Shown here piece by piece: positions 7,372 to 15,747 of a stretch of 28,333 nt of DNA. Source of the stretch: Bacillota bacterium (GTDB taxonomy: Bacteria > Bacillota > Dethiobacteria > DTU022). Numbering within the stretch: position 1 is the first letter of the stretch; each line of letters opens with the position of its first letter. The notes under the pieces are model-generated. The model made no database searches. It was not told where the DNA came from and was given only the letters and a program-made list of their open reading frames with translations. The DNA is taken from the NCBI GenBank assembly GCA_012510625.1, contig JAAZHP010000178.1, forward strand, positions 1 to 28,333, given 5' to 3'. A program made the translations under genes and the position numbers.

Positions 7372-8076
7372 TTATTCGCCGAGATAAGCTTTGCGGACCC
7401 GTTCGTTTTGGAGCAGCGCTGCGGCTGAATCGTCCAGGATTATGCGGCCTGTTTCCATAACGTAGCCGCGGTGGGCGGTGCGCAGCGCAAGCTGGGCGTT
7501 TTGCTCTACCAGCAAGATGGTGGTCCCCTGGCGGTTGATTTCGGTGATAATCTCGAATATTCCCAAAACAAAAAGAGGCGCCAGGCCCATCGAAGGTTCA
7601 TCCAGCAGCAGCAGGCGCGGGCGTGACATGAGGGCCCGGCCGATGGCGAGCATCTGCTGCTCCCCGCCGCTTAAAGTGCCGGCGCTCTGTTTCTCCCGCA
7701 CGGCCAGCTGCGGAAAAGTTTCCATGACCTGCGCAAAATCTTTCTTAATCTGCGCCTTGTCCTTGCGCGCGTAGGCGCCCAGTTCGAGGTTTTCCCGCAC
7801 GGTAAGGCGGGGAAAAACGTTTCTTCCTTCGGGGACATGGGAAATCCCCATCTCGACGATTTTGTGCGGCGGGGTGCGCGAGATATCCCGGTTGTCGAAG
7901 TAGATTCCACCTTCGTCCGGTCTCAGCAAACCGGAAATGGTTTTCAAAGTTGTGGTTTTGCCTACACCGTTGGAACCGATGAGACAAACAATCTCTCCTT
8001 CGCTGACCGTTAGACTGATCTGGTGCAAGGCGCGGATGCTGCCGTAACCGGCGGATAAATTTTCTATTCTAAGCAA
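7372..8076 (-). CDS. livF: Branched-chain amino acid ABC transporter, ATP-binding protein LivF
   Basis: One of two ATPases that drive the Liv importer at the inner face of the membrane. Seen: Walker A GSNGVGKTT (about 34-42), Q-loop region, ABC signature LSGGEQQM, Walker B LLLLDEPS and the switch histidine region replaced by the LivF-typical LLVEQNAQLAL. Length 234 matches LivF. The start is TTG at 8076 with AAGGGAG 8 bases upstream; no ATG is available nearby. It follows livG by 29 bases and is the last gene of the livKHMGF operon. The transported substrate may be leucine, isoleucine and valine, but this family also carries amides and urea, so the substrate is inferred. Confidence 0.94.
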   Translation of the reverse strand: MLRIENLSAGYGSIRALHQISLTVSEGEIVCLIGSNGVGKTTTLKTISGLLRPDEGGIYFDNRDISRTPPHKIVEMGISHVPEGRNVFPRLTVRENLELGAYARKDKAQIKKDFAQVMETFPQLAVREKQSAGTLSGGEQQMLAIGRALMSRPRLLLLDEPSMGLAPLFVLGIFEIITEINRQGTTILLVEQNAQLALRTAHRGYVMETGRIILDDSAAALLQNERVRKAYLGE

Positions 8077-8105
8077 CTCAAAAACTCCCTTCAGAAAGAA
8101 GAAAG

Positions 8106-8879
8106 TCAGGCGCTATCGCCGAGATAAGCCCTGATTACCTCTTCGTTATTCTGCACTTCCCGGGGTGTGCCTTCGGCGATCTTTTTCCCGTAGTTCAGGA
8201 CGGCTACCCGTTCCGAGATTCCCATGACTACTTTCATGTCATGCTCGATTAGTAAAATAGTGATCCCCATTTGGTCCCGGATTTGCCTGACCAGCTCCAT
8301 CAGGCTAATGGTTTCCTGCGGGTTCATTCCCGCAGCCGGCTCATCCAGCAGCAGGAGTAAGGGGTCGGTGGCCAGGGCGCGCGCTATCTCGAGGCGCCGC
8401 TGCTCTCCATAAGCGAGGTTGCAAGCCTTCTCGTCTTTTTTCTCTTCCAGGCGGACAAAGGAGAGCATTTCCAGGGCCAGTTCACGAGCCCGGGCTTCCT
8501 CTTTTTTGCAGCCGGGGGTTCTGAGGATTGCCCCAAACAGGCCGGTTCTGGTCCGGCAGTGCTGACCGATCAAGACGTTTTCCAAAACGCTCATCTGGCC
8601 GAATAGGCGGATGTTCTGAAAGGTCCGGGCTATACCTATTGGGGTGATCTGGTAAGGTTTCAATCCGTTGATTTTCCGGTTGTTAAAATAGATTTCGCCC
8701 CTGGTGGGGTTGTAATGACCGGTAAAGAGGTTGAACATAGTTGTTTTCCCGGCCCCGTTGGGACCGATAAGGCTGACGATTTCTTTCCGGCCGATCCGGA
8801 AATCAATGTCTTCCAAAGCCATCAGCCCGCCAAAGCTGTGACAGATTCCGGCGGCTGTTAGGATCGATTCAGGCGGCAA
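8106..8879 (-). CDS. livG: Branched-chain amino acid ABC transporter, ATP-binding protein LivG
   Basis: Second ATPase of the Liv importer. Seen: Walker A GPNGAGKTT, the LivG-typical RTFQNIRLF block, the signature region NLAYGEQRRLEIARAL, Walker B LLLLDEPAAGMNP and switch-region LLIEHDM. I place the start at TTG 8879 because AAGGAGG ends 7 bases before it. An in-frame TTG at 8900 overlaps the livM stop and would put that ribosome site inside the gene, so it is the less likely start. Length from 8879 is 257, close to E. coli LivG (255). It heterodimerises with LivF and couples to LivH and LivM. Confidence 0.94.
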   Translation of the reverse strand: MPPESILTAAGICHSFGGLMALEDIDFRIGRKEIVSLIGPNGAGKTTMFNLFTGHYNPTRGEIYFNNRKINGLKPYQITPIGIARTFQNIRLFGQMSVLENVLIGQHCRTRTGLFGAILRTPGCKKEEARARELALEMLSFVRLEEKKDEKACNLAYGEQRRLEIARALATDPLLLLLDEPAAGMNPQETISLMELVRQIRDQMGITILLIEHDMKVVMGISERVAVLNYGKKIAEGTPREVQNNEEVIRAYLGDSA

Positions 8880-8896
8880 AACTGTTCCTCCTTCAT

Positions 8897-9784
8897 TCAA
8901 GTTTTTCCCCGGGCGAGTCTATGCCAAATGCTTTTAAATTTTAGGCGGATCTTCTCTATTGCGGGGGCGATGTCTGTCTGCGGCCCCAGAATCCCCTGGG
9001 GCCGTAAACGCATCATTAAAACCAGAACAGCCCCGTAAATGAGCAGTCTCAAGTCGGCTACCGAGCGCAGCAGTTCCGGCACAACGGTCAGAATAGACGC
9101 GCCGATAAAGGCGCCCCACATGTTGCCGAGCCCTCCCAAAACAACCATGCATAAATGCTCGATGGATTTCATGAAGTCGAAGGTTTTGGGATGGAGAAAG
9201 CGCATATAATGCGCAAATAGCCCCCCGCCGAGGCCGGCAAAAAAAGCTCCCACACCGAAACAGAGAATCTTGTAATAGGTTGAATTGATTCCCATCGAGT
9301 CGGCTGCGGTTTCATCCTCGCGGATGGCAATAAGCGCCCGGCCGATTCTCGACTTGATGATCCGGTTGAGAATAAAAACAGTAACCAGGACCGCCAGAAC
9401 AACCCAGAGCAGGGTTGTCTTCTTGGGAATTCCCCGCAATCCCATCGCCCCGCCGGTGATATCAAGGTTAAGGCAGACAATCCGGACGATCTCTCCGAAA
9501 CCGAGTGTGGCGATGGCCAGGTAATCGCCCTTAAGCTTTAACGTGGGAATACCGATGATCACTCCGAAGATTGCGGAAAAAAGGGCGCCGCAGAGCAATG
9601 AAATGATAAAGGGAAAACCGAAATGCAGTGTGACCAGTGCGGAACTATAAGCTCCCAGGCTCATAAAAGCGGCGTGGCCTATAGAAAGCTGGCCGGTATA
9701 ACCCAGGATCAGATTCAGACTGGCGGCCATAATTGTATTGATCCCCACCAGAATGATAAGCTGCATATAATAAGGATTAATCAA
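8897..9784 (-). CDS. livM: Branched-chain amino acid ABC transporter, permease LivM
   Basis: Integral-membrane half of the transport channel. Seen: about eight to nine hydrophobic segments, the LivM/LivH hallmark LNLILGYTGQLSIGHAAFMSLGAY near residues 24-47 (described in two parts: LNLILGYTGQ and SIGHAAFMSLGAY), and a cytoplasmic coupling loop with the conserved ALIAIREDETAADSMGIN. Length 295. The start is TTG at 9784, about 9 bases after AAGGTG; an in-frame ATG six codons later lacks a ribosome site. It is 35 bases downstream of livH in the operon. Confidence 0.93.
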   Translation of the reverse strand: MINPYYMQLIILVGINTIMAASLNLILGYTGQLSIGHAAFMSLGAYSSALVTLHFGFPFIISLLCGALFSAIFGVIIGIPTLKLKGDYLAIATLGFGEIVRIVCLNLDITGGAMGLRGIPKKTTLLWVVLAVLVTVFILNRIIKSRIGRALIAIREDETAADSMGINSTYYKILCFGVGAFFAGLGGGLFAHYMRFLHPKTFDFMKSIEHLCMVVLGGLGNMWGAFIGASILTVVPELLRSVADLRLLIYGAVLVLMMRLRPQGILGPQTDIAPAIEKIRLKFKSIWHRLARGKT

Positions 9785-9819
9785 TGTTCACTTCACCTTC
9801 TTAGGGCTCTTCTTTAAGA

Positions 9820-10692
9820 TTATACTTTTTCCTGGGTGGGACGTCCAAGCAAGCCAGTCGGTTTTAAAAGAAGAACCATAATCAGCAAGGCAAAAGCTAC
9901 CGCATCGCGGTATTGCGATGAGATATAGGCGGCACCCATAACTTCGGTAATTCCCAGGAGAATTCCTCCCATCATGGCCCCGGGTATATTGCCAATCCCC
10001 CCCAGGACAGCGGCGACAAACCCTTTTAATCCGGGCATCAAGCCCATTGAAGGTGTAACAGTGCGGAAATATATTCCCACCATTACCCCGGCAGCTGCTC
10101 CGAGCGCCGAACCGATGGCGAAAGTAATCGTGATAATTTTGTTGATATTTATGCCCATAAGACTGGCGGTATCCTTGTCCTGTGCCGTCGCGCGCATCGC
10201 TTTGCCAATTTTCGTTTTTTGGATAAACAGCGACAGTCCGATCATTAATAGGAAGGAAAAGAGCAAGATGATAATTTCCACCCGGGAAATAGTAAAGAAT
10301 GCAGTCTGATAGACTTTCGGTTCAAAGGGACTGGGGAAGGTATAGGGTTGCGCCCCCATTCTCCATAGGGCCAGGTTTTGCAAAAAGATCGAGGCGCCGA
10401 TGGCGCTGATCAGTGCCGCCAGCCTGGTCGAGCGGCGCAGCGGCCGGTAAGCCAGGTACTCCACGGTAATGCCGAGAAGAGAGGCCAGGGCCATGGCCAG
10501 GAAAAAGGCCAAAAAAAAGGGAACCTTAAGAACCGTTACCAGGATTAATCCGGCAAAAGCACCAAACATGTAGATTTCGCCGTGGGCGAAGTTAATCAGT
10601 TCAATGATGCCGTAAACCATGGTATAGCCCAGGGCAATCAAAGCGTAAGTGCTGCCCAGTACCAGGCCGTTCATCAACTGTTGTATGAACAT
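9820..10692 (-). CDS. livH: Branched-chain amino acid ABC transporter, permease LivH
   Basis: Second membrane subunit of the importer. Seen: N-terminal NGLVLGSTYALIALGYTMVY and INFAHGEIYMFGAF, the classic LivH start; a coupling-loop motif KAMRATAQDKDTASLMGIN; and repeated hydrophobic helices throughout 290 residues. ATG at 10692 has GAGGTG 5-6 bases upstream. It is separated from livK by about 100 bases that contain a strong GC hairpin, as in many binding-protein operons where the first gene needs more transcript. Confidence 0.94.
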   Translation of the reverse strand: MFIQQLMNGLVLGSTYALIALGYTMVYGIIELINFAHGEIYMFGAFAGLILVTVLKVPFFLAFFLAMALASLLGITVEYLAYRPLRRSTRLAALISAIGASIFLQNLALWRMGAQPYTFPSPFEPKVYQTAFFTISRVEIIILLFSFLLMIGLSLFIQKTKIGKAMRATAQDKDTASLMGININKIITITFAIGSALGAAAGVMVGIYFRTVTPSMGLMPGLKGFVAAVLGGIGNIPGAMMGGILLGITEVMGAAYISSQYRDAVAFALLIMVLLLKPTGLLGRPTQEKV

Positions 10693-10730
10693 AAATTCAC
10701 CTCTTACCGCTTACTGCAGAAATAATTTAG

Positions 10731-10759
10731 GGAGGAGGGCAAGGGCAGCGCCCTCCTCC
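10731..10759 (-). other. Strong intercistronic hairpin between livK and livH
   Basis: A perfect 10-bp inverted repeat, GGAGGAGGGC (10731-10740) with GCCCTCCTCC (10750-10759), around a 9-base loop. On the transcribed minus strand no T-run follows, so it looks like an mRNA-stabilising or partial-stop structure rather than a full terminator. Confidence 0.6.
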
Positions 10760-10790
10760 TGATAAAACCGGCCTCTATCTAAGGCAGCTG

Positions 10791-11942
10791 TTACCTGACG
10801 CGCACAAACTTGCCGCCTTCCACTTTCAGGATTAACACATCCTTGATTGTATCTCCCTCTTCGTCGATGCTGGTTTTCCCGGTAATGCCAGGGAAGTCCT
10901 TGGTGGCGGCAATTCCTTCACGGATTTCCTCGGAGCTGGCTCCCTTGGTCTTAATCGCATTAATCACGATCAGAGCGGCATCGTAACCCTGGGCGGCAAA
11001 CATATCCGGCTCCTCGCCGTACTTTTCCTTGTAGGCGTTAACGAAATTTTGCACCGCCGGAGTGGGATCGTCAGGATAGAACCCGGAGGTGGCATAGATC
11101 CCTTCCACCGCTTCGCCTCCGATCTCGATAAGCGCGACATTGCACAGGCCGTCCGCGCCGAGCAGCTGGACATCGAGGCCCATTTCCTTGGCTTGCTGGG
11201 CAATCTTGGCTGCTTCGGTGTAGTATCCGCCGATGTAAAGGGCATCAGGGTTGCTCTCTTTGATTTTGGTCAGCTGTGGTTTGAAATTATTGTCCCCATC
11301 CATGAAGACTTCAACGGCGACGACTTCCGCGAGCTCGGCAGCCGTAGTTTCAAAAGCTTCTTTTAAGGATACGCCGTAGTCATTGTTCGTATAGAAGATG
11401 GCGAATTTTCCAAGACCCAATTCTTCCACGGCATACTCAGCCAGCTGTGCAGCCTGAACCTCGTCAGAGAGGCAGTTGCGGAAAAGATAAGGGTTGCCCT
11501 TGGTCAGATCTTTGGCCGTGGAAGAAGGTGAAATCGTCGGGATTTTAGCTTCCATGGCATACGGTCCGCCCGCCTCGGTTTCCGAGCTTAACACCGCCCC
11601 GATGATCACGTCGACACCGTCAACGTCGATCAACTTCGTGAAGGCATTGGCCGCAGCAGACCAATCTCCCCCGGTATCTTCTGAGATCAACTTCAAGCTA
11701 ATGTTTCCCAGCTCCCCGGAAGCGTTGGCTTCCTCGACGGCAATCTCTACGGCATGCAGAATATTAATCCCGTAGTTGGCCGCTCCGCCGGTCAGCGGGC
11801 CGACGGTGCCAATTTTAACCTCAATTGTCCCGTCCTCGCCGTTGGCAGCCTCTTCGGGAGCGCAGCCGGCTACAGCCAAAAGCATGGCCAGGCATACGAA
11901 AACCCCCGCGAACATGATCATTTTTTTCTTTCTTTTGGTCAT
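10791..11942 (-). CDS. livK: Branched-chain amino acid ABC transporter, substrate-binding lipoprotein
   Basis: Extracellular ligand-binding component that delivers substrate to LivHM. Seen: a lipoprotein signal peptide (basic MTKRKKK, hydrophobic core, lipobox LAVAGC with Cys27 as the lipid-anchored residue), then a type I periplasmic-binding fold with IKIGTVGPLTGG-like opening (EVKIGTVGPLTGG), ISPSSTAKDL, FYTNNDYGVSL and AAQGYDAALIV. Length 383 is typical. ATG 11942 follows GGGGGAAG. Leu/Ile/Val is the usual substrate of this family, but other amino acids or amides cannot be excluded. It is the first gene of the operon and is divergent from carD. Confidence 0.92.
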   Translation of the reverse strand: MTKRKKKMIMFAGVFVCLAMLLAVAGCAPEEAANGEDGTIEVKIGTVGPLTGGAANYGINILHAVEIAVEEANASGELGNISLKLISEDTGGDWSAAANAFTKLIDVDGVDVIIGAVLSSETEAGGPYAMEAKIPTISPSSTAKDLTKGNPYLFRNCLSDEVQAAQLAEYAVEELGLGKFAIFYTNNDYGVSLKEAFETTAAELAEVVAVEVFMDGDNNFKPQLTKIKESNPDALYIGGYYTEAAKIAQQAKEMGLDVQLLGADGLCNVALIEIGGEAVEGIYATSGFYPDDPTPAVQNFVNAYKEKYGEEPDMFAAQGYDAALIVINAIKTKGASSEEIREGIAATKDFPGITGKTSIDEEGDTIKDVLILKVEGGKFVRVR

Positions 11943-11970
11943 TACACTTCCCCCTTATTTAAATTCTTGC

Positions 11971-11998
11971 TTTTTAAACACTCCTCCGACAATGTCAA
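11971..11998 (-). promoter_or_regulatory. Candidate promoter of the liv operon
   Basis: On the minus strand: a perfect TTGACA (11998-11993), a 16-base spacer, then TAAAAA (11976-11971). The -35 is consensus and the -10 is weak. A start near 11965 gives a short leader to livK. Confidence 0.45.
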
Positions 11999-12209
11999 CT
12001 TGTTTTTTGTATAAACTTATCCCTAGCAGAGTACCCCCTCCTCCCGCTTTTTTTACGAGGATAGTTTTTGGCTTGTGAATTATTATGAAGTATCCAAAGA
12101 ACAAAGAACGAAATAACGATGATATTAAAAGACTGTATATTCAACATTGGTATCAAGATATCCTCTTTTTAAATAAAAAATTTATTTTTAGCGGACGCTC
12201 GAAAAAACA

Positions 12210-12238
12210 TTGTATTTACAAAGCATATATGGTATTAT
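12210..12238 (+). promoter_or_regulatory. Candidate upstream promoter of carD
   Basis: TTGTAT (12210-12215), 17 bases, TATTAT (12233-12238). It sits just upstream of the stronger promoter at 12249 and immediately after an AT-rich tract. Confidence 0.4.
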
Positions 12239-12248
12239 TACTGTTTAT

Positions 12249-12277
12249 TTGACAGCATAAAGGCGCTGTGTTACTAT
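12249..12277 (+). promoter_or_regulatory. Main sigma-A promoter of carD
   Basis: Perfect TTGACA (12249-12254), a 17-base spacer, and TACTAT (12272-12277), one or two bases from consensus. A start near 12284 leaves a leader of about 25 bases containing GAGGAGG. Confidence 0.75.
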
Positions 12278-12308
12278 ATCTTAAGGGGGCTGCGAGGAGG
12301 CGGATAGT

Positions 12309-12797
12309 GTGTTCAATATTGGAGACAGAGTAGTTTACCCCATGCACGGCGCCGGAGTCATTGAATCCATCGAAGAGAAAGAGATTCTTGGCGTCCGCAA
12401 CAAATATTACGTAATGAAGATGCCTGTCGGTGAAATGAAGGTTATGATTCCCACCGACAGCATTCTTAGGGTTGGGCTGCGCGAAGTGATCGATAAAGAT
12501 ATGATCGCGGAAGTATTTAAGGTGCTGCGTAATCACAACGGGAAGATGTCTTCGAACTGGAACCGCCGCTATCGCGATCACCTGGAAAAAATAAAGAGCG
12601 GTGATATTCTTGAAGTTGCCGAGGTGGTGCGCAATCTTACGCTTCGCGATCGTGAAAAGGGTCTCTCTACCGGGGAGCGTAAAATGCTTGAGAGCGCCAG
12701 GCAGATTCTGATCAGCGAGCTTCTCCTGGTCCAGGGTATAGATCAGAACGAAGTAATCAATGCCTTGGAAGAGATCTTCGAAGATTATCCCGATTGA
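12309..12797 (+). CDS. carD: CarD/CdnL-family RNA polymerase-binding transcription factor
   Basis: Binds the RNA polymerase beta subunit and stabilises open promoter complexes, mainly at rRNA and housekeeping promoters. Seen: the N-terminal Tudor-like RNA-polymerase-interaction domain with FNIGDRVVYPMHGAGVI and MIPTDSILRVGLR (about residues 2-58), followed by an all-helical DNA-binding domain (about 65-162) with WNRRYRDHLEKIKSGD and LTLRDREKGLSTGERKMLE. The 162-residue length is typical. The GTG at 12309 is 8 bases after GAGGAGG. It lies ahead of the PIN/TRAM gene, as in many Clostridia, but that gene has its own candidate promoter. Confidence 0.95.
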   Translation: MFNIGDRVVYPMHGAGVIESIEEKEILGVRNKYYVMKMPVGEMKVMIPTDSILRVGLREVIDKDMIAEVFKVLRNHNGKMSSNWNRRYRDHLEKIKSGDILEVAEVVRNLTLRDREKGLSTGERKMLESARQILISELLLVQGIDQNEVINALEEIFEDYPD

Positions 12798-12844
12798 TCA
12801 CCTTATACTTTATACCTCCTAAGATAATAAATGTATAATCCGTC

Positions 12845-12874
12845 TTGATCCTAGTTAAAACTATAGGTTATAAT
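12845..12874 (+). promoter_or_regulatory. Candidate promoter of the yacL-ispD-ispF genes
   Basis: TTGATC (12845-12850), 18 bases, perfect TATAAT (12869-12874). It lies in the AT-rich 135-base gap after carD. Confidence 0.5.
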
Positions 12875-12932
12875 TATGAGGTAAAATTTAATTTTTTACT
12901 GGATTTATCCTTTATTATAAGGAGGTGAATTA

Positions 12933-14033
12933 ATGGTCCGCAAGGTTTTTCGAATTATAGGCACGCTGCTGGGAATTGTTGCCGGTGTTCTTATCTTTTA
13001 TTATACCGTGCCGAGAGTTGTCACCGTTATCGGTGGCCCTGTGATTTCGTTTTCACCCTGGAGTTATTCCGCTGCCGGCGGAGCGCTTTTCGGTTTGCTC
13101 TTTTACTTTATTACTCCTTCATTCATCAGTATCTGCCGGCGCTTCCTGGACTGGTGTGAAAATAGGCTTAAAAAGGTGCCGACCCAGGATATATTCCTGG
13201 TCGTTGTCAGCATGATTATCACCCTCTTTTTGGGTTTGCTTATTAGCTACCCCATTTATAATATTCCTCATGTGGGAGTATATATTGCTCCCATAATCAT
13301 CCTGATGATCGTTTATATAGGGGTGCGTTTTATTTTAAACCGCAAAGATGATTTTGCCTTTCTAACCTCATTCTTTAACCGCAATTCACGTGTCCCCGCA
13401 GCCGCAGACAATGAGACTTTTAAAATTCTTGACACCAGTGCAATCATTGACGGTCGGATCGTAGATATCTGCAAAACCGGCTTCTTGGAAGGGGTTATCG
13501 TTGTAGCCGGTTTCGTTCTTGAAGAGCTCCGTCACATCGCCGATTCTCCGGATATGTTAAAACGCAACCGGGGGAGGCGCGGCCTGGATATTCTCAATAA
13601 GATTCAGAAAGAGATGGATATCCCCGTGCAGATATACGAAGGCGATTTTGAAGAGCTTGGTGAAGTGGACAGCAAGCTTGTCCGGCTGGCCAAGGTGCTG
13701 AACGGCAAAATTATTACCAACGATTTTAATTTAAATAAAGTCTGTGAACTGCAGGGGATTAGTGTTTTAAATATTAACGAACTGGCTAACGCCGTAAAGC
13801 CGGTTGTTCTTCCTGGAGAAGAGATGACGGCGCAAATTATCAAGGACGGTAAAGAGGTGGGCCAGGGAGTGGCCTATTTGGAAGATGGAACCATGGTCGT
13901 TGTTGAGGGTGGCAAACGCCACATTGGCGAGACCATCGAGGTTCTTGTAACCAGCGTTTTACAAACTGCGGCCGGCCGGATGATTTTTGCCAAGCCGAAA
14001 AATACAGCGGAAAAAGTTTCTGGGGCTAAGTAA
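12933..14033 (+). CDS. yacL: YacL-like membrane protein with PIN and TRAM domains
   Basis: Membrane-anchored putative ribonuclease of the PIN family. Seen: four hydrophobic segments in the first 135 residues (starting IIGTLLGIVAGVLIFYY), then a PIN domain (about 165-280) with acidic active-site residues in ILDTSAIIDGRI, FVLEELRHIAD and IITNDFNLNKV, and a C-terminal TRAM RNA-binding domain (about 295-355, GQGVAYLEDGTMVVVEGG). Length 366 matches B. subtilis YacL. The ribosome site AAGGAGGTGA (12919-12928) is almost perfect and fixes the start. It sits directly before ispD, the same order as in Bacillus. The physiological RNA target is unknown. Confidence 0.93.
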   Translation: MVRKVFRIIGTLLGIVAGVLIFYYTVPRVVTVIGGPVISFSPWSYSAAGGALFGLLFYFITPSFISICRRFLDWCENRLKKVPTQDIFLVVVSMIITLFLGLLISYPIYNIPHVGVYIAPIIILMIVYIGVRFILNRKDDFAFLTSFFNRNSRVPAAADNETFKILDTSAIIDGRIVDICKTGFLEGVIVVAGFVLEELRHIADSPDMLKRNRGRRGLDILNKIQKEMDIPVQIYEGDFEELGEVDSKLVRLAKVLNGKIITNDFNLNKVCELQGISVLNINELANAVKPVVLPGEEMTAQIIKDGKEVGQGVAYLEDGTMVVVEGGKRHIGETIEVLVTSVLQTAAGRMIFAKPKNTAEKVSGAK

Positions 14034-14034
14034 T

Positions 14035-14721
14035 ATGCAGGTTGCCGCTCTCATTGCCGCTTCAGGTGAAGGGCAGCGCATGGGCGGTGAAACGAAGAAG
14101 CAGTATCTCCTGCTGGATGGAGTTCCCATTCTGGCCCGGACTCTGAAGATATTTGAGAGCTGCCAGGCAGTTGGCCAGATTGTGGTTGTAGTTCCCCCGG
14201 GGGATATTAATTTTGCCCGCGATTTGATCAAACCCTTCTGTTCTCTGGAGAAAAGCATCTTTGTTGAAGGCGGTAATAGGCGGCAGGATTCTGTCTACCT
14301 GGGGCTTCAAGCGGTTTCTCCGGAAGTGGAGATAGTCTGCATCCATGATGGGGTCCGGCCATTTGTGAGCAACGAACTAATCGAAAACGTGCTCCAGGCG
14401 GCGATCCGTTGGGGCGCCGCCGTTCCGGTGATTCCGGAAACAGACACGCTGAAGGAGATCTCCATCAGCGGCATGATCTGCCGGACCATTTCCCGGGAAA
14501 CCGTCCGCCGTGTCCAAACCCCCCAGATGTTCCGCCGCAATCTTATTGTTGAAGCCTACCGCAAATCGCAGATCCTCGGTGTAGAAGCTACCGATGACGC
14601 CTACCTGCTGGAGTTGCTGGGCGAAAACATCTGCGCCGTAGCCGGCAGTCCGGCCAACATCAAGATAACCCATCCCCTGGACCTTCTTTTTGCCGAAGCT
14701 ATCCTGAAAGGAGGACAATAG
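14035..14721 (+). CDS. ispD: 2-C-methyl-D-erythritol 4-phosphate cytidylyltransferase
   Basis: Third enzyme of the MEP isoprenoid pathway; transfers CMP from CTP to methylerythritol phosphate. Seen: the nucleotide-binding N-terminus AALIAASGEGQRMGGETKKQ, GGNRRQDSVYLGL, CIHDGVRPFV, the dimer/specificity region RTISRETVRRVQTPQMFRR, and TDDAYLLE with ITHPLDL. Length 228 is normal. ATG 14035 is one base after the yacL stop, so translation is coupled; an in-frame ATG at 13987 would add 16 residues overlapping yacL. The family's usual PAAG is replaced by AASG, a mild variation. Confidence 0.95.
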   Translation: MQVAALIAASGEGQRMGGETKKQYLLLDGVPILARTLKIFESCQAVGQIVVVVPPGDINFARDLIKPFCSLEKSIFVEGGNRRQDSVYLGLQAVSPEVEIVCIHDGVRPFVSNELIENVLQAAIRWGAAVPVIPETDTLKEISISGMICRTISRETVRRVQTPQMFRRNLIVEAYRKSQILGVEATDDAYLLELLGENICAVAGSPANIKITHPLDLLFAEAILKGGQ

Positions 14722-14723
14722 AG

Positions 14724-15212
14724 TTGTTTCGTGTGGGCATCGGTTTTGACATACACCGCCTGGCTGAAGGCACTCCGCTCATCCTCGGTGGAGTGACCAT
14801 CCCTTTCCCGAAAGGCCTGGAAGGTCATTCTGATGCTGATGTGCTGGTTCATGCTCTTATGGATGCCATGCTCGGAGGAGCCGGCCTGCGCGATATCGGC
14901 TACTATTTCCCCCCCGACGAACCCCGCTACCGCAATATATCGAGCCTGAAGCTTTTGCATGAAGTGAAAAAGATGGTTAATAACGAGAGCTACCGGGTGG
15001 TCAACGCCGACATAGTGGTAATTGCCGAGGCCCCCCTGCTGGCTCCCTTTATCGGGGAAATGAAAAAAAACATGGCCCCTGTTCTGGAGCTTCCGGAAAG
15101 CGCTCTTTCGGTAAAAGCAACTACTGCCGAGGGGCTTGGCGCATGCGGCCGCGGTGAAGCCATCGCCGCCCATGCGGCTGTGTTGCTCCAGGCTAATCAC
15201 GGGGATAAGTAG
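14724..15212 (+). CDS. ispF: 2-C-methyl-D-erythritol 2,4-cyclodiphosphate synthase
   Basis: Fifth enzyme of the MEP pathway; forms the cyclic diphosphate with release of CMP, using a zinc site. Seen: metal-binding FDIHRL (D9, H11) and the conserved GHSDADVLVHALMDAMLGGAGL, RDIGYYFPPD, and C-terminal KATTAEGLG with GRGEAIAAHA. Length 162 is typical. The start is TTG 14724, 8 bases after AAAGGAGG, which lies at the very end of ispD. A GTG at 14733 would be too far from the ribosome site. No gltX follows, unlike Bacillus. Confidence 0.96.
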   Translation: MFRVGIGFDIHRLAEGTPLILGGVTIPFPKGLEGHSDADVLVHALMDAMLGGAGLRDIGYYFPPDEPRYRNISSLKLLHEVKKMVNNESYRVVNADIVVIAEAPLLAPFIGEMKKNMAPVLELPESALSVKATTAEGLGACGRGEAIAAHAAVLLQANHGDK

Positions 15213-15298
15213 CTTCAAGCTCCTATTTTCCACTCAACTCTAATATAAAACCCCTTGGTATACCTTTCTGTCCCGCCGCATTTATCCTCCAATAGCGG

Positions 15299-15328
15299 TT
15301 GACATTCAAAGCCAATCAAAGGTATTTT
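15299..15328 (+). promoter_or_regulatory. Candidate promoter of the atp operon
   Basis: Perfect TTGACA (15299-15304), an 18-base spacer, then TATTTT (15323-15328), about 80 bases ahead of atpZ. No terminator for ispF is obvious, so read-through is also possible. Confidence 0.5.
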
Positions 15329-15405
15329 TCTGGCAATGCAAAATTAATTAAACAGGGCGCCTAGTTGCACAATTCAGCCCATATTTTTAAAGGGGGTTAA
15401 CCCTG

Positions 15406-15747
15406 ATGGCAAAAGAAAAGAGCTGGATGAAATATCTGCGTTATTTTAATCTGTCTCTTTCCTTCGGGATTACCATGATCCTGGCTATATTGCTGGGATT
15501 CTACGCCGGAGGCTGGCTTGACCGGCAAATGGGAACTTCGCCGCTATTTTTATTATTTGGAATTATTTTAGGGGTGGTGGCAGGATTTTATAACTTATGG
15601 AGCGTATTATTTAAATTAATACAAGAGAGTCAAGTGCGAAAACTAGAAGAAGAGAAACAATATGAAATGTTGGAAGATATCTGTCAGTATGGCACCAGGG
15701 GTAGAAAACCGGAAAGGGGAACCGGCCGGGAAGATGATGATCAGTAA
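15406..15747 (+). CDS. atpZ: AtpZ/AtpI-family protein (ATP synthase gene 1 protein)
   Basis: Small membrane protein often encoded first in F-type ATP synthase operons. In alkaliphilic Bacillus, AtpZ and AtpI act together in divalent-cation supply and aid c-ring assembly. Seen: 113 residues with two hydrophobic segments (about 17-36 and 45-68, including GFYAGGWLDRQMG and LFGIILGVVAGFYNLW, the PF09527-type pattern), followed by a charged C-terminal tail. ATG 15406 is preceded by AAAGGGGG. Its 3' end overlaps atpI by 14 bases. Confidence 0.85.
   Translation: MAKEKSWMKYLRYFNLSLSFGITMILAILLGFYAGGWLDRQMGTSPLFLLFGIILGVVAGFYNLWSVLFKLIQESQVRKLEEEKQYEMLEDICQYGTRGRKPERGTGREDDDQ

Larger units (their letters stand above)
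11943..12308. other. Divergent regulatory spacer between livK and carD
   Basis: This 366-base stretch holds no supported gene. It is AT-rich in the middle (including a 7-bp AT-only hairpin at 12171-12187) and contains back-to-back promoters: one towards livK and two in tandem towards carD. The AT-rich block just upstream of the carD promoters could act as an UP element. Confidence 0.6.

Noticed and set aside
14601..15233. 210-codon minus-strand frame over ispD/ispF
   Set aside because: Shadow of two clear genes with intact family motifs; no independent support.
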